Of a stretch of 64,000 nt of DNA, positions 1-12,499 are shown piece by piece (the first letter of the stretch is position 1; each line of letters begins with the position of its first letter). Under the pieces are notes generated by a model that saw nothing but the letters and a program-made list of their open reading frames with translations, made no database searches and was not told where the DNA came from. The position numbers were made by a program, and so were the translations under genes. Source of the DNA: Elephas maximus indicus (Eukaryota > Chordata > Mammalia > Proboscidea > Elephantidae); contig NC_064819.1 in NCBI RefSeq assembly GCF_024166365.1, positions 110,838,293 to 110,902,292 on the forward strand, given 5' to 3'.

Positions 1-215
1 TTTCAAAGTATTTCTCTCATATGAACATGTCCCCTGTGTCACACAGCTTTTTGAGCATCAGAAACAGAATTTTTTCTACTTTACAAGGGAAGTAATAGAT
101 ACATGAAGACATTGATGAATTTGCCTGTAGCCACATAACTAGATTTGGCTCTTTTCCTGTAAAAAAACCATCTAACTATGTCGCTTTAAATGTAGCCTTT
201 CCTGAAAAAACATTA
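1..215. other. Intergenic, nothing recognised
   Basis: AT-rich sequence at the left edge. I see no gene or assignable repeat before the first SINE. Confidence 0.4.
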
Positions 216-379
216 ACAAAAACAACAAACCTGTTGCCATCAAGTCAATGCAGGTTCATAGCTACCCTATAGGACAGAGCAGAATGTCCCATAGGGCTTC
301 CAAGGAGCGCCTGGTGGATTTGAACTGACAACCTTTTGGTTAGCAGCCGTAGCTCTTAACCACTGCACCATGAGGCCTC
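216..379 (-). repeat. AfroSINE, short form
   Basis: Reverse complement of the tRNA-derived head (ending in the plus-strand pattern 'ccaaccac...cacca') and a body with 'ccctataggacagag'. It is flanked by an imperfect duplication, roughly tgaaaaaacatta at 203-215 and 380-393, so the ends are fairly well set. Confidence 0.85.
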
Positions 380-393
380 TGAAAAGAACATTA

Positions 394-2950
394 GTTGATA
401 AGAATTTTATCCTTATGAATTTAGGTTTTTTAAAATCATTGGAATTGTTAAAATATTCGACATTATTAACAATTGTAAAAGCTATATTAACCAAGATAAT
501 TGATATTGAAGTAGAGACTTAATGAATACAGGAAGTGAGACATGCAGAGCTTTGCGTGGAGGGTGACTCTGGCACTGACAGTGGGAATGGGGCAAAGCTT
601 TGGTCTGAGGCAGGAATGGATTCAGTTTTTTGTTTTGTTTTGTTTTGTTTTTAGAAATAAGAAAATAAGAAGGAGGCCAGTTTGTCAAGAAAGATGTGTG
701 TGAGGTAGTGAACTGGAGGGAACCAAGGTCTAGGGCCAGATGATGTGAGGCATCAGTAGCCCCGGTAGGGAGCCTGGTTTTCATCTGAATGTGATGAGAG
801 GCCATCTGTGGGGTCTGAAGGGGCAAGCCACAGGAAGTGTCCGGCTGAATGAAAACTAGACAGAAGCGGCAGGAAGGGAAGCAGGGGGCCTAGAATGTGG
901 GGGTCACAGGATCCACAGGAGAAGAGGAGGTGACCTGAACCAAGAATATATTGTTGGAGGAGATAAGAAACAAGAGGGAGTGGGGGAATGAATAGTTTTA
1001 CAAGGAAATGAGGTCAGAAATAGAGATGTGACATCAAGACACAAGGGTTTTCTTCAGCAAAAAGGTTGGTTACCCAGGCAAGTGAGTGAGTTCTTCACCA
1101 GGCAGGGAGGTGCTGTTAGCAGGTAGGTGGGTGACGTCAGCTAGCAGTTATGTGACACTGGCCAGTAGGTGTGGGGCACCAACCAGTAGGCAGGTCACAT
1201 CTCTAAGAAGGTGAATCATGCTGGCGGGTAGACCAGCCACCTCTTTGAGGAGGCGACCATCTTCCATGAATCGCTGAGAGGTTCTACATGTGTCTGTGTG
1301 TTACATGTAAGTAGTTGGGGGAGGCTGATAAATACATGGTATGAAAAAAATGGTATGAGGTTCATGACTTGCTGAAGGGATTCTGCAAATTTTGGGGTGA
1401 CCCTGGCAAAAATCCAGGGATGGTAGCAAAACAATCCATTGGTACAAGAACATCTGAGCACTAAAGATGAGTTACACAAAGAGGAATATGAGAAGACATG
1501 GGTTTTGGTGAGTGAGTAGCTTGGTGACTCCTCTGAATCCCCAGAGACTGCACCACAGCAGTTGACACTGGAAAGCCCCTGGGCTGGTGGCTGAGAAGCG
1601 TGGGAGGGCCGTTCAGAGCCTTGAGGCTGGGTGTAATTAGAGGACGTGGGCCCGGGCTGTCATGGGTAGAGTCAGCGATGATATCACTATCATCTAAAGC
1701 AGCTCTGGTGAGAAGCCAGGAATGCACTGGCTCCTGCAAATGGGCCTAGAAATCTACCTCCTTGTTCAAGATGTGGGACTTCGGGGCTGAGCACAGACTC
1801 TGACTTCTTCCTTTCCAAATATTCTGCATTAACAAATCACCTGCGTCCGAATTCTTTTCTGGATTGGCAGAAATCCGTTAGGCCCAGCCTAGGCCTGCCC
1901 AGGCAATATGTATGAGCTTCTCCAAACTCTGTGGCCCCCTCTAGCCCTCAAACTTTGTCATGACTGTATTTTTTTAACTTTTGCATTTTACTGTAGTCAC
2001 ATTTATTAAAACCTTCCATTTTGTTTATTTGTATATTTTTAGCTCTCATAAGCACTAACACTATTAAATTACTGCTAATCAATTTTGTACACCTTTTAGG
2101 AAAAACGGCTTTAACAGAAGCAACCTTCTGTATATCGCTGAAAAATTATGTCAATATAGAAAGTACACCTTTTATTTTTAATGGATATGAAAAAATACTG
2201 CTCCTTTGTCTGGAGAAGGCTACTTGCATGTGTTAAATAAAACCAGTTACATAACCTTCTCCTGGGCTGATTATTTTTTGCTGATAAAATATTTTTTTCA
2301 TTAATAGAATGCACGCTGAATCATTGAGTGTGTCTGAATTTTTGGTTGGTAATGTAGATTTGTTTCTTGTCTCATCCCACCAAATCTACCCTCAGAGTAC
2401 AGATGGACATATGTGTCCACCTTGTGTGCACCAAATTCTACCCCCAGAGTCCAGAGGAACATGCGTGTCCCAAAATAATTTTTATCAAAGTCCATATTTT
2501 TCCTACCAAAAATTCAATCATTCAGTATCACCTCATACAATACCCTGTAAAAACAGTAATTTGAGGCACACGCCCATTTCTTCTCTTTCAAACAGTTATA
2601 CAGGGCTCCGCCTGCCAGCAGCACACACTGTGTCAGTGGGAAAGTAACTTCCCAATACATCCCAGAGGCAGAAAATGTAGGTGGACAAATGTATGTCCCA
2701 TTAATCATAAAAGGCAAACTGACTCAGATGCCTTAGGTTAAGTAAGACAGACTGCATTCATGACAGGTCAGAAATAGGGCAGGACCTGGCCAATTTGCTC
2801 ATGGCAGAGAAGAGAGGACAGTTGTCTCTGGGGATGAAAATTAACCTGAAACAATCCAAAGCAGCTCAAAGCAAATGGAAAATTAATGGAAGTCTTGGGT
2901 ATAATTATTATTTTTTTTAATGCTATTTTCTTCCTCCTCTGTAATATACC
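394..2950. other. Intergenic, no gene recognised
   Basis: Contains a (TTTTG)n run at 625-652. Around 1080-1250 there is a loose, irregular recurrence of 'caggtaggtgggt'-like words, too degenerate to call a tandem array. The open frames here are short, lack splice context and have no family resemblance that I can see. Confidence 0.5.
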
Positions 2951-2999
2951 GGTATTGTTTTGTTAATACACGTGCCTCAGCATCCAAGATTGCTGAGTA

Positions 3000-3710
3000 C
3001 TGACTCCAGCGATCTGGCCTTTCAGAGAATAGCCATTGCCAAGACCTCTGAGTCTGGAAGCAGCTGCGGAGACAGCTTGAGGTTGGATGTATTCTGCCGA
3101 TTATTAGTTTGTGTCTTGATGAGTTCACTCCACTTTCAAGCCACAGGGCTGTACCTGTGTTTTGGTAAGTTTGGGGCGACTGGATCTGTGGACTGTCAGA
3201 GCTGGAAAGCATGGTAGGAACCATATACTTCAGTTCCTAGAATCTGCCACAACTGAGTTCGAATACTCACTCTGCCTCTTGTTAACCGAGCCATCTTGGG
3301 ACAGTGTCTCAAACTATTAGAGCCTCTATTTTCTCACCTGCAAAATGAGCCCTCTTACAGAACCAACCTCTTAGAGTTACCATCTAAAGAAATGAGACGA
3401 AGCAAGCAAAGTACTCAGCACAGTATCTAACACTTGGTAAGCGTCAGCAATTATTATCACTATGGCCAGGTTCCCCAGATTGAACAATAGTCCGGGGATG
3501 CCTGAGTTCTGGCGGAACTGATGTAATGTCCAGTTGAGCAGAACCTAAGTTTTCTGGCATTTGGGGCATATGATTATGCATGACCTGTTTGTCCAGTCTC
3601 CAGGTACATGATGGCTTGAAGAGTAGACAAAATTGATATTTCAGATGTGTAGTGGAGACCACAGCCAGACGGGCATCAGGAGAGAGGGATTCTTTCCATT
3701 GACTCCTACT
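3000..3710 (-). repeat. Left arm of diverged inverted duplication (contains MIR)
   Basis: Read on the minus strand, this ~0.7 kb aligns end to end with 18775-19480 on the plus strand at roughly 80% identity by eye. The match includes a MIR-like core (about 3260-3460, 'gtgataataatt...gctgagtactttgc' when reversed), ~220 bp on one side and ~250 bp on the other. Because the flanks also match, the similarity is not just two independent MIR insertions. It could be an ancient segmental inverted duplication or an unrecognised long interspersed repeat. Confidence 0.7.
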
Positions 3711-3956
3711 GCCTCTGCTCCCAGGGCAGACCAGGGATGGGGCTCAGTTCTGACACTTCCCATAGTACTTGGGCACGCACCTTAACCTCTCTGACTTAGG
3801 GATAACATGGGTGTAAAGGGCGTGCTTATTTCATAGGCCAGTTGTGAAAATCATGTAAGGCCCTATGTAAAAGTACTTTATAGGCTGTAAAAAAAACCCT
3901 AAACAATTTCAAAGTTCAATTACTATCATGACCTCTTTCCTTATCATAGGCATTTA
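3711..3956. other. Unassigned spacer
   Basis: Unique-looking sequence between the inverted-repeat arm and a SINE; nothing recognised. Confidence 0.3.
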
Positions 3957-4161
3957 ACAAGAACAACAACAACAAAAAACTGTTGCTGACTCATAGCGAC
4001 CCTGTAGGACAGAGCAGAACTGCCCCCGTAGGGTTTCCCAGGCTGTAATCTTTGTGGAAGCTGACTGCTACATCTTTCCCCTGCAGAGTGGTTGGTGAGT
4101 TCAAACCACCAACCTTTCACTTAGCAGCCAAGTGCTTAATCATTGTGCCACCAGGGCTCCT
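3957..4161 (-). repeat. AfroSINE, long form
   Basis: Antisense copy with the extra ~50 bp middle segment ('aggctgtaatctttgtgg') missing from the short form. It ends at the reversed tRNA-like head 'gccaccagggctcc'. Confidence 0.85.
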
Positions 4162-5025
4162 TTCTTAAGCACTTGGTGACCTCAAATTGCCCCTGGGCAA
4201 TCTAAGGCTCCTTGATGCTTGATGCAGAGAACCCCCACATTTCAAACAATAGTCACTTTCCCATCCGAGTGTCCCCATGCTGTCCCATTCCTGCAGAAGG
4301 CTGCACCCCACTGTGCACCACAGAAGGATAAGAAACTACTACTGATTACTCCCTAATCCAATACTTCCTGAAAGACCCCATCATAAGAGACACCCAGCGC
4401 TTGTGAAAAATAGCAGTTCTCAGGTGCCACACACGATTTACTGGGTCAAAATCTTGACGAGAGGAACTTGGGACGTTTTTAACAAAAGCCACAGCTGATT
4501 CTGTGATTGGGCAAGTTTGGGAAACAGTAAACTAATCCATGCAAATGAGTTAGTTAACTACTATATTACTGTATCTGGGCTAAACCCTATTAAAATTTAT
4601 AGCTTTTAAAATACTCTAAAGGAGTTATACTAATTCTGGAGATTTTGGGTAGGATCCTAGGAGGAATCATGGGTAAAAGGAATTCCTTAAATCACACTGT
4701 GAGGAAGAATGTTTATAAAATTCTACATACATTTGTTGTAGTTCCATAGTTTAACAGAGATATGAATATACTTGGAAGAAAAACTACAGAATAATCAAAT
4801 GATTAGAAACACCAAATAATAAAAAAAAGAAAAGAAATTTAAAGGAATTAAATTCATTTAAGTCCAGAGAAGAACACTTTACCGAGAATTTTTAAATTTA
4901 ACAAATCTCCATTTCACTGATTCTAAAACAAACATTTCTTTCTTCATATTTTGGCATCTCTCAAATCACAATATTTCTTACAGGTGACTGGCAACAATTT
5001 TTCTCACTGGTATGTAAATAATAGA
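4162..5025. other. Intergenic, nothing recognised
   Basis: AT-rich sequence with no gene and no repeat that I can place. Confidence 0.4.
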
Positions 5026-5030
5026 GCTTC

Positions 5031-5255
5031 TGTGATGGTTAAGGTTGTATGTCAATTTGGTTGGGCCATGATTCTCAGTAGTTTGGCAGTTGTGTAATGA
5101 TGTAGTTTGGCAGTTATACAATGATGTACTCATCCTCCATGATGTGATCTGATATGACTAGCCAATCAGTTGTAAGGGGAGCTTCCTTGGGAGTGTGGCC
5201 TGCATCCAATTTATATGCAGACATTCTGGCAAAGCTTGCTTGCTTGCTCTGGATT
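5031..5255 (+). repeat. Truncated 5' LTR of the ERVL-like provirus
   Basis: Aligns with the first ~225 bp of the 3' LTR at 14100, including 'gccaatcagttgtaagggg'. Its remaining ~360 bp is not found on the far side of the L1, so the LTR was truncated as well as interrupted. Confidence 0.75.
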
Positions 5256-5276
5256 TATTTTTTTTTAGAATTTGTA

Positions 5277-5292
5277 TGTGTGTGTGTGTGTG
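5277..5292. repeat. (GT)n microsatellite
   Basis: About eight GT units within the L1 3' end. Confidence 0.85.
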
Positions 5293-5347
5293 CTTTAACT
5301 GAAAGTTTATAAATTAAGCCAGTCTCTCATACAAAAATTTATATACA

Positions 5348-5681
5348 ACCCAGGACAGGAACCATTCCCAAAGCCAACTCTTCAGACATGGATTGGACTG
5401 GACAATGGGTTGGAGACGGATGCTGGTGAGGAGTGAGCTTCTTGGATCAGGTAGACACTTGAGACTATGTTGGCATCTCCTGCATGGAGGGGAGATGAGA
5501 GGGTGAAGGGGATTAGAAGCTGGCGAAATGGACACGAAAAGAGAGAGTGGAGGGAGAGAGCGGGCTGTCTCATTAGGGGGAGAGTAATTGGGAGTATATA
5601 GCACGGTGTATATGGGTTTTTGTGTGAGAGACTGACTTGATTTGTAAACTTTCACTTAAGGCACAATAAAAGTTATTAAAA
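5348..5681 (+). mobile_element. L1 3' fragment inserted head-on in L1
   Basis: A sense-strand L1 3' UTR segment ending in 'aataaaagttatt' plus an A-run. It sits inside the antisense L1. The 15 bp sequence aaaaatttatataca occurs on both sides (5333-5347 and 5682-5696), so this is a separate, severely 5'-truncated insertion. Confidence 0.85.
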
Positions 5682-6547
5682 AAAAATTTATATACACCTT
5701 GCTATGTACTCCTAGTTGCTCTCCCCTTAATGAGACAGCACACTCTTCTCAACCCTGTATTCCCTGAGTCCATTCAGCCAGCTCCTGTCCCCCTCTCTCT
5801 GCCTTCTCATTTTACCTGTAGACAGAAGCTGCCCACATAGTCTCATGTGTGTACGTGAGCCTAGAACCTCACTCTTCACTAGTATCATTTTCTGTCTTAT
5901 AGTCCAGTCCAATCCCAGTCTGGAGAGTTGGCTTTGGGAATGGTTCCAGTCTTGGGCTAATAGAGGGTTCAGGGACATTCTAGTCTCAGTCAGACCATTA
6001 AGTCTGGCCATTTTATAAGATTTTGAGGTCTGCATCCCACTGTCTTCCTGCTCCATCAAGGATTCTCTGTTGTGTTCCCTGTCAAGGCAGTAATCAGTTG
6101 TAGCTGGGCACCATCTAGTTCTTCTGGTCTCAGGCTGATGTAGTCTCTGATTTACGTGGCACTTACTGTCTCTTGGGCTCATAATCACCTAGTGTCTTTG
6201 GTGTTCTTCATTCTCCTTTGCTCCAAGTGGGTTGAGACCAATTGATGCATCTTAGATGCCCACCTGATAGCGTTTAATACCCCAGATGCCACTCACCAAA
6301 GTGGGATGTAGAATGTTTTCTTAATATATTTTGCTATGATTTATGCCAATTGACCTAGATGTCCCCTGAAACCATGGTCCCCAGACCCCTGCCCCTGCTA
6401 CTCTGGCCTTCGAAGCATTCAGTTGTATTCAGAAAACCTCTTTGCTTTTGGTTTAATCCAGTTGTGCTGACCTCTCCTGTATTGTGTGTTATCTTTCCCT
6501 TCACCTGAAATAGTTATTGTCTACTACCTAATTAGTGAATGTTCTTC

Positions 6548-6573
6548 TCCCTCCCTTCCTCCCTCCCTCCCCA
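6548..6573. repeat. (CCTC/CCTT)n low-complexity run
   Basis: Pyrimidine repeat at the junction of ORF2 and 3' UTR of the L1. The same feature recurs in the second L1 near 32925. Confidence 0.8.
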
Positions 6574-7344
6574 CCCTCGTAACCATCAAAGAATATTTTC
6601 TTCTGTGTTTAAACTATTTCTTGAGTTTTTATAATAGTGATCTCAAACAATATTTGTCCTTGGCAACTGACTAATTTCACTCAGGGTAATGCCTTCCAGA
6701 TTCCTCCATGTTATGAGATGTTTCACGGATTCATCATTGGTCTTTTTCGTTGTGTAGTAGTGCATTGTGTAAATACACCATACTTTATTTATCCATTCAT
6801 CCATTGATGGGCACCTTGGTTGCTTCCATCTTTTTGCAATTGTAAACAGTGCTGCAATGAACATGGGTGTGCATGTATCTGTTCGTGTGAAGGCTCTTAT
6901 TTCTCTAGGGTATATTCCAAGGAGTGGGATTGCTAGATTGTATGGTAGTTCCATTTCTAGCTTTTTAAGGAAGTACCAAATCGATTTCCAAAGTGGTTGT
7001 ACCATTTTACATTCCCACCAGCACCATAAGTGTTCTAGTCTCTCCACAACCTTTCAAACATTTATTATTTTGTGTTTTTTGGGTTAATGTCAGCCTTGTT
7101 GGAGTGAGGTGGAATCTCATTGTAGTTTTGGCTTGCATTTCTCTAATGGATTATGGCATTTCCTCATGTATCTGTTAGCTGCCTGAATGTCTTCTTTAGT
7201 GAAGTGCCTGTTCACATGCTTTGCCAATTTTTTTAATACAGTTATTTGGTTTTTGTTGTTGAGTTTTTGCAGTATCATATAGATTTTAGAGATCAGACGG
7301 TGATCAGAATTGTCATAGCCAAAAACTTTTTCCCAGTCTGTAGG

Positions 7345-7861
7345 TGTCATGGGTTGAATTATGTCCCCTCCCCCCAAATGTTTGTATCAGCTTGATTAGG
7401 CCATGATTCCCAGTATCTGTGGTTGTCTTCCATTTTGTGATTATAATATGTTAAAGAGGATAGGGTGGAATTGTAACACCACCCTTACCCAGGTCACATC
7501 CCTGATCCGATGTAAAGGGAGTTTCCCTGGGGCATGGCCTGCACTACCTTTTATCTTACAAGAGATAAAAGGAAAGGGAAGCAGGCAGAGAGTTGGGGGA
7601 CCTCATACCACCAAGAAAGAAACACCAGGAGCAGAGGGTGTCCTTTGGACTCAGGGTCCCTGCACCTGAGAATCTCCTCTACCAGGGAAGATTAAGAACA
7701 AGGACCTTCCTCGAGAGCGACAAAGAAAGAAAGCCTTCCCTTGGAGCTGACACTCTGAATTTGGTCTTGTAACCTACTAGACTATGACAAAATAGATTTC
7801 TCTTTGTTAAAGCCATCCACTTGTGGTATTTCTGTAATAGCAGTACTAAATGACTAAGACA
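7345..7861 (+). mobile_element. Solo MaLR-type LTR inside L1
   Basis: Starts TGTCATGGGTTGAATT and ends GACTAAGACA, with a perfect 5 bp duplication GTAGG at 7340-7344 and 7862-7866. L1 sequence resumes directly after the duplication. It contains the LTR polyadenylation-like region near 'ctagactatgac'. The same family occurs at 26.9-30.4 kb. It was left by LTR-LTR recombination or is a solo remnant. Confidence 0.85.
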
Positions 7862-9039
7862 GTAGGTAGATTTTTTACTTTTTTGGTGAAGTCTTTGTCT
7901 GAACATAGGTGTTTGATTTTTAGGAGCTCCCAGTTATCTAGTTTCTCTTCTGGTGTTTGTGCGTTGTTAATAATGTTTTGTATACTCTTTATGCCATGTA
8001 TTAGGGCTCCTAGCATTGTCCCTATTTTTTCTTCCATGAACTTTATTTTTTTAGATTTTATGTTTAGGTCTTTGATCTATTTTGAGTTAATTTTTGTGCA
8101 TGGTGTGAGGTATGGGTCTTGTTTCATTTTTCTGCAGATGGATATCCAGTGGTACCAGCACCATTTGTTAAAGAGATTGTCTTTTCCCCATTTAACTGAC
8201 TTTGGGCCTTTGTCAAACATCAGCTGCTCATATGTGGATGGATTTGTGTCTGGATTCTCAATTCTGTTCCATTGGTCTATGTATCTGTTGTTGTACCGGT
8301 ACCAGCCTGCTTTAACTACCGTGGTGGTATAATAGATTCTAAAATCAGGTAGTGTGAGGCCTCCCACTTTGTTCTTCTTTTTCAGTAATGCTTTACTTAT
8401 CTGGGGCCTCTTTCCCTTCCATATGAAGTTGGTGATTTCTTTCTCCATCTCATTAAAAAATGTCACTGGAATTTGGATCAGAATTGCATTGTATCTATAG
8501 ATGGCTTTTGGTAGAATAGATATTTTTACAATGTTAAGTCTTCCTATCCATGGGCAAGGTATGTTTTTCCACTTATGTAGGCCTTTTTTGGTTTCTTGCA
8601 GTAGTGTCTTGTAGTTTTCTTTGTAGAGGTCTTTTAAGTCTCCAGTAAGATTTATTCCTAAATATTTTATCTTCTTGGGGTCTGTAAATGGTATTGATTT
8701 GGTGATTTCCTCTTTGATGTTCTCTTTGTTGGCGTAGAGGAATCCGACTGATTTTTGTATGTTTATCTTGTATTCTGATACTCTGCTAAACTATTCTATT
8801 AGTTTTAGTAGTTTTCTTGAGGACTCTTTAGGGTTTTCTGCATATAAGATCATGTCATCTGCAAATAGAAACACTTCTACTTTTTCCTTACCAATTTGGA
8901 TGCCATTTATTTCTTTATCTAGCCTAACTGCTCTGGCTAGGACCTCCAGCTTAATGTTGAATAAGAGTGGTGATAAAAGGCATCCTTTTGCTCTGGATTC
9001 TTGCAGTAATAGAGCTGATATTGCCAAAAACCAAACCCA

Positions 9040-9757
9040 GAGTCTTATTATAAGAGTGGCTGAATTACAACGCCAATTGAATTCCCAACCTCAAATGTTA
9101 TCTGAAGATAATGTGAGGACATTGATTGGGAAGAAATGGGATCCTGAAACTTGGGATGGGGGCCTATGGACAGATAATCAGAAAGCTGGGGACACTGAGC
9201 CCCTAAATTCAATTGAGTCATTCCAGCCAATGGAACCATCCCTCTTACTCCCATCTGGAGAGATTACTCCATCTTTGCCTGCTAACTACTCTCTCCAGTA
9301 AAACCTTTAGCCACTCCACCTCCATCTCATGAGATTAGCCTAGCTGTGTCTAAAGAGCTTTTGTCTGAGATCTTGGCTGGGGCAGCATCTGAGTCATTGT
9401 CTGGGCATTCCCTGGAGCAAATGCCTTATAAGACACTGCTGAATGCCCCCAGGACCAACCTCCACCATCATTTTTGCTTCTGCACCTATAACTAGACTTA
9501 AGTCCCAGCGAATTCCAAAAGATGATGTACAAAGTGTGACCCAGGAGGAGGTACGCTGTACTCCAAAGGAACTGGTTGACTTTTCTAATATGTGCAAACA
9601 GATACCTGGGGCATATGTGTGGGAATGGCTATTAACGGTGTGGGATAATGGTGTGAGGAACATAAATTTGGATCAGTCCGTGTTTATTGATATGGGCCCA
9701 CTAAGCACAGATTCTTCATTCAGTGTTTCAGCTAGAGAGGTTAGGAAAAGAATCTAA
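9040..9757 (+). pseudogene. ERVL-like gag remnant
   Basis: Two open stretches (about 9040-9300 and 9443-9757) give gag-like protein. The second has the pattern 'CTPKELVDFSNMCKQ' followed by a Trp-rich 'WEWLLTVWDNG', which resembles class III retroviral capsid sequence. The frames are separated by stops, and no complete gag can be read. The assignment rests on position before the pol remnants and general resemblance. Confidence 0.55.
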
Positions 9758-10499
9758 TAGTTTACTTGGTTGATTTGCTGAAACATGGATTACACAGTAG
9801 TGTACACTAACTCAAGTTGATATACCAGATCTGCCTTGGTATACTGTAGAAGAAGGTATCCAAAGGCTTAGGGAAATGTTAGAGTGGATTTGTTAGGTTA
9901 GACCCACAGTCACACACATGGAGTGCCCAGAGGACACACCTTTTACTACAATGGTGAGGAACAGATTTCTGAACAGCATCCCTGAAGACTGCTGTGATTG
10001 CTATTTTATGTAAATCAACTTTAACAGTGGGAACTGCCCTAACTGAATTAAGACACCTAACTACAGTGGGGCTGATTGGACCTGGTAGTGATAGGGGCCA
10101 AGTGGCAGCACTCAATTGACAAAGACAAGGCAGGCATGGTTACCATAATGCACAGCAGAGCAAAAGCAGTAATCAGAAAAGTCTGACTTGTGTGGACTTA
10201 TGATGTTGACTACTTAGTCATGTTAACCCTAAGAGTTAACCCTAAACGGAAAATCTACTAAACATTTACTTGATCTGTACAAGCAGAATTCTAGATCAGG
10301 TGTACAGTAGTCTAACTCAGATTGCCAGAACAGAGAGTCACGGCCCCTCAGTCAATTCACAGACTTGATCCAGTTTACAGACCTGCAACCCCTTGAATGA
10401 AGGGGCAGCTGGGTCCCCTTGAGGAAGGACTCCACTATACTGCCAAAAAGTTATACTGTTAATCTTTCTCCCAGCCTTGGAGACTGACTGTTCAGTGAG

Positions 10500-10680
10500 G
10501 AAAAGAAAATAATCAGACTTTTCAGGGATTACTGGATGCTGGCTCTGAGCTCACACTAATTCCAGGAGACCCAAAACATCACTGTGGCCCACCAATCAGA
10601 AAGGGGGCAAATAGAGGTCAGGTTATTAATGGAGCCTTGGCTCATGTTCATCTCGCAGTGGGTCCAGTGGGTCCCTGAAC
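10500..10680 (+). pseudogene. Retroviral protease remnant
   Basis: A short stretch reads LLDAGSELTLIPG, with the D-A-G-S pattern of a retroviral aspartic protease active site. It lies between the gag and RT remnants. Flanking frames are interrupted. Confidence 0.5.
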
Positions 10681-10822
10681 TCATCCTGTAGTGATTTCCC
10701 CAGTTCAGGGATGAATAATTGGAGTAGACATACTCAGCAACTTGCAGAATCCCTGCAGTGGATCCTTGATAAATGGCATAAGGGCTATTATGTTAGGAAA
10801 AGCCAAGTGAAAGCCATTAGAA

Positions 10823-11672
10823 TTGCCCCTACCTAGGAAAATAGTAAACCAAAATCAGTACCACATTCCTGTAGAGATTGCAGAGATTACTTCCACCATC
10901 AAGGACTTGAAGGATGCAGGGGTGGTGGTTCCCACCATATCCCCATTCAACTCATCTATTTGTCATGTACAAAGAACAGATGGATTTTGGAGAATGACAG
11001 TGGATCATCATAAACTTAACCAGGTGATGACTCCAATTGTAGCTGCAGTTCCAGATGTGGTTTCATTGCTTGAGCAAATCAGTACATCTCCTGGTACCTG
11101 ATATGCTGCCATTGATCTGTCCAATGCCCTTTTCTCAATTATGGTTTCAAAGGAACACCAGAAGCAGTTTGTCTTCAGCTGGCAAGTCCTTCAATACACC
11201 GTCAGTGTCCTACCTCAGAGTTATATCAACTCTCCAGCTCTCTATGTCAAAATTTAGTCCCCAGGGACCTTGATCACCTTTCCCTACCACACTGGTCCAT
11301 TACATTAATGACATTATGCTGGTTGGACCTAGAAAGGAAGAAGTGTCAATGACTCTGGATTTATTGGTAAAACATTTGCATGCTAGAGGGTGGAAAATAA
11401 ATTCCACAAAAATTCAGGTGCCTTCCACCTTCATGAAATTTCTAAGATCTCAGTGGTATGGGGCATGTCAAGATCTTCCCTCTAAAATGAAGGATAGGTT
11501 TTTACATCTGGGCCTTCCTACAACTAAAAAGGAGGCACAACGACTGGTGGACTTCTTTGGATTTTGGAGGCAATATATCTTTATTTGGGTGTGCTTACTC
11601 TGTCCTATTTATCAAGTGACTCGAAAAGCTGCTAGTTTTGAGTGGGGCCCAGAACAAGTGATGGTTCTGTAA
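10823..11672 (+). pseudogene. Retroviral reverse transcriptase remnant
   Basis: Broken RT domain. One frame carries [14 protein letters not shown] and [12 protein letters not shown], typical of the RT fingers. A later frame has YINDIMLVG, where the family's catalytic YxDD has become YIND, followed by thumb-like sequence. At least two frameshifts or stops separate the pieces. Confidence 0.75.
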
Positions 11673-12480
11673 CAGGTTCAGGTTGTCATGCAAGTTGCTT
11701 TGCCACTTGGGCCATATGATCTGTCTGATCCAATGGTGCTTGAAGTGTCAGTGACAGGTAGAGATGTTTTTTGGAGCCTTTGGCAGGCCCCTATTTGTGA
11801 ATCACAGTGCAGACCCAAGAATTTTGAAGCAAAGCCCTGACATTCTCAGGAGATAACTACTCTTCTTTTGAGAAACATTTTTTGGCTTGTTATTGGGCCT
11901 TAGTAGAGACTGGATGCTTAATCACAGGCCACCAAATCAACACATAGCCTGACCTGCCCGTCATGACCTGCTGCTGTCTGACCCACAGAGTCATAAAGTT
12001 GGATGTGCACAGCAGCACTCCATCATTAAATGGAACTGGTATATATGAAATTGGCCCTGAACGGGAACTGAAGGCTCAAGTAAGTTGCATGAAGAAGTGG
12101 CCTAAATGTGCACAGTCTCCATTCCTGTCACATTGCCTTCCATCTCCCAGTCTGCACCTATGACCTCATGGGGAGTTCCTTATGATCAGTTGACTGAGGA
12201 AGAGAAAACTTGTGCCTGGTTTACATGTGGTTCTGCACGGTATGCAGGTACCACTCAAAAGTGGACAGAGGCAGCACTACAGCCCCTTTCTGAGACCTCA
12301 CAGTGATGAAGGGAAATCCTCCCAATGGGCAGAGCTTTGAGCAGTGAACCTGGTTGTTCACTTTGCTTGGAAGGAGAAATGGCCAGACGTGTGATTGTAT
12401 ACCGATTCATGGGCTGTGGCCAAAGGTTTGGCTGAAAGGTCAGGGACTTGGAAAGAACATGATTGAAAAATTGGAAACAA
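11673..12480 (+). pseudogene. RT connection / RNase H remnant
   Basis: Mostly interrupted sequence downstream of RT. Near 12400-12435 the frame reads YTDSWAVAKGLA, matching the C-terminal TDS motif of retroviral RNase H. Confidence 0.55.
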
Positions 12481-12499
12481 GGAGCTATAGGGAAGAGGT

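Larger units (their letters stand above)
5256..8987 (-). mobile_element. L1 LINE, 5'-truncated, inserted in the ERV
   Basis: An antisense L1 with its 3' end at the left (T-rich stretch and 3' UTR, about 5256-6640) and the C-terminal part of ORF2 to the right. The ORF2 remnant reads through an FADD reverse-transcriptase motif (about 8850-8870) and is truncated just upstream of it. A 12 bp target-site duplication TTGCTCTGGATT lies at 5244-5255 and 8988-8999. It hosts an inverted L1 fragment (5348-5681) and a solo LTR (7345-7861). No intact ORF2 remains. Confidence 0.9.

Noticed and set aside
1080-1250. Minisatellite with 'caggtaggtggg' words
   Set aside because: Spacing and sequence of the words are too irregular to define a unit.
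10823-11672. Domesticated retroviral RT
   Set aside because: The YxDD motif has decayed, there are stops and frameshifts in every domain, and there is no sign of a preserved frame.
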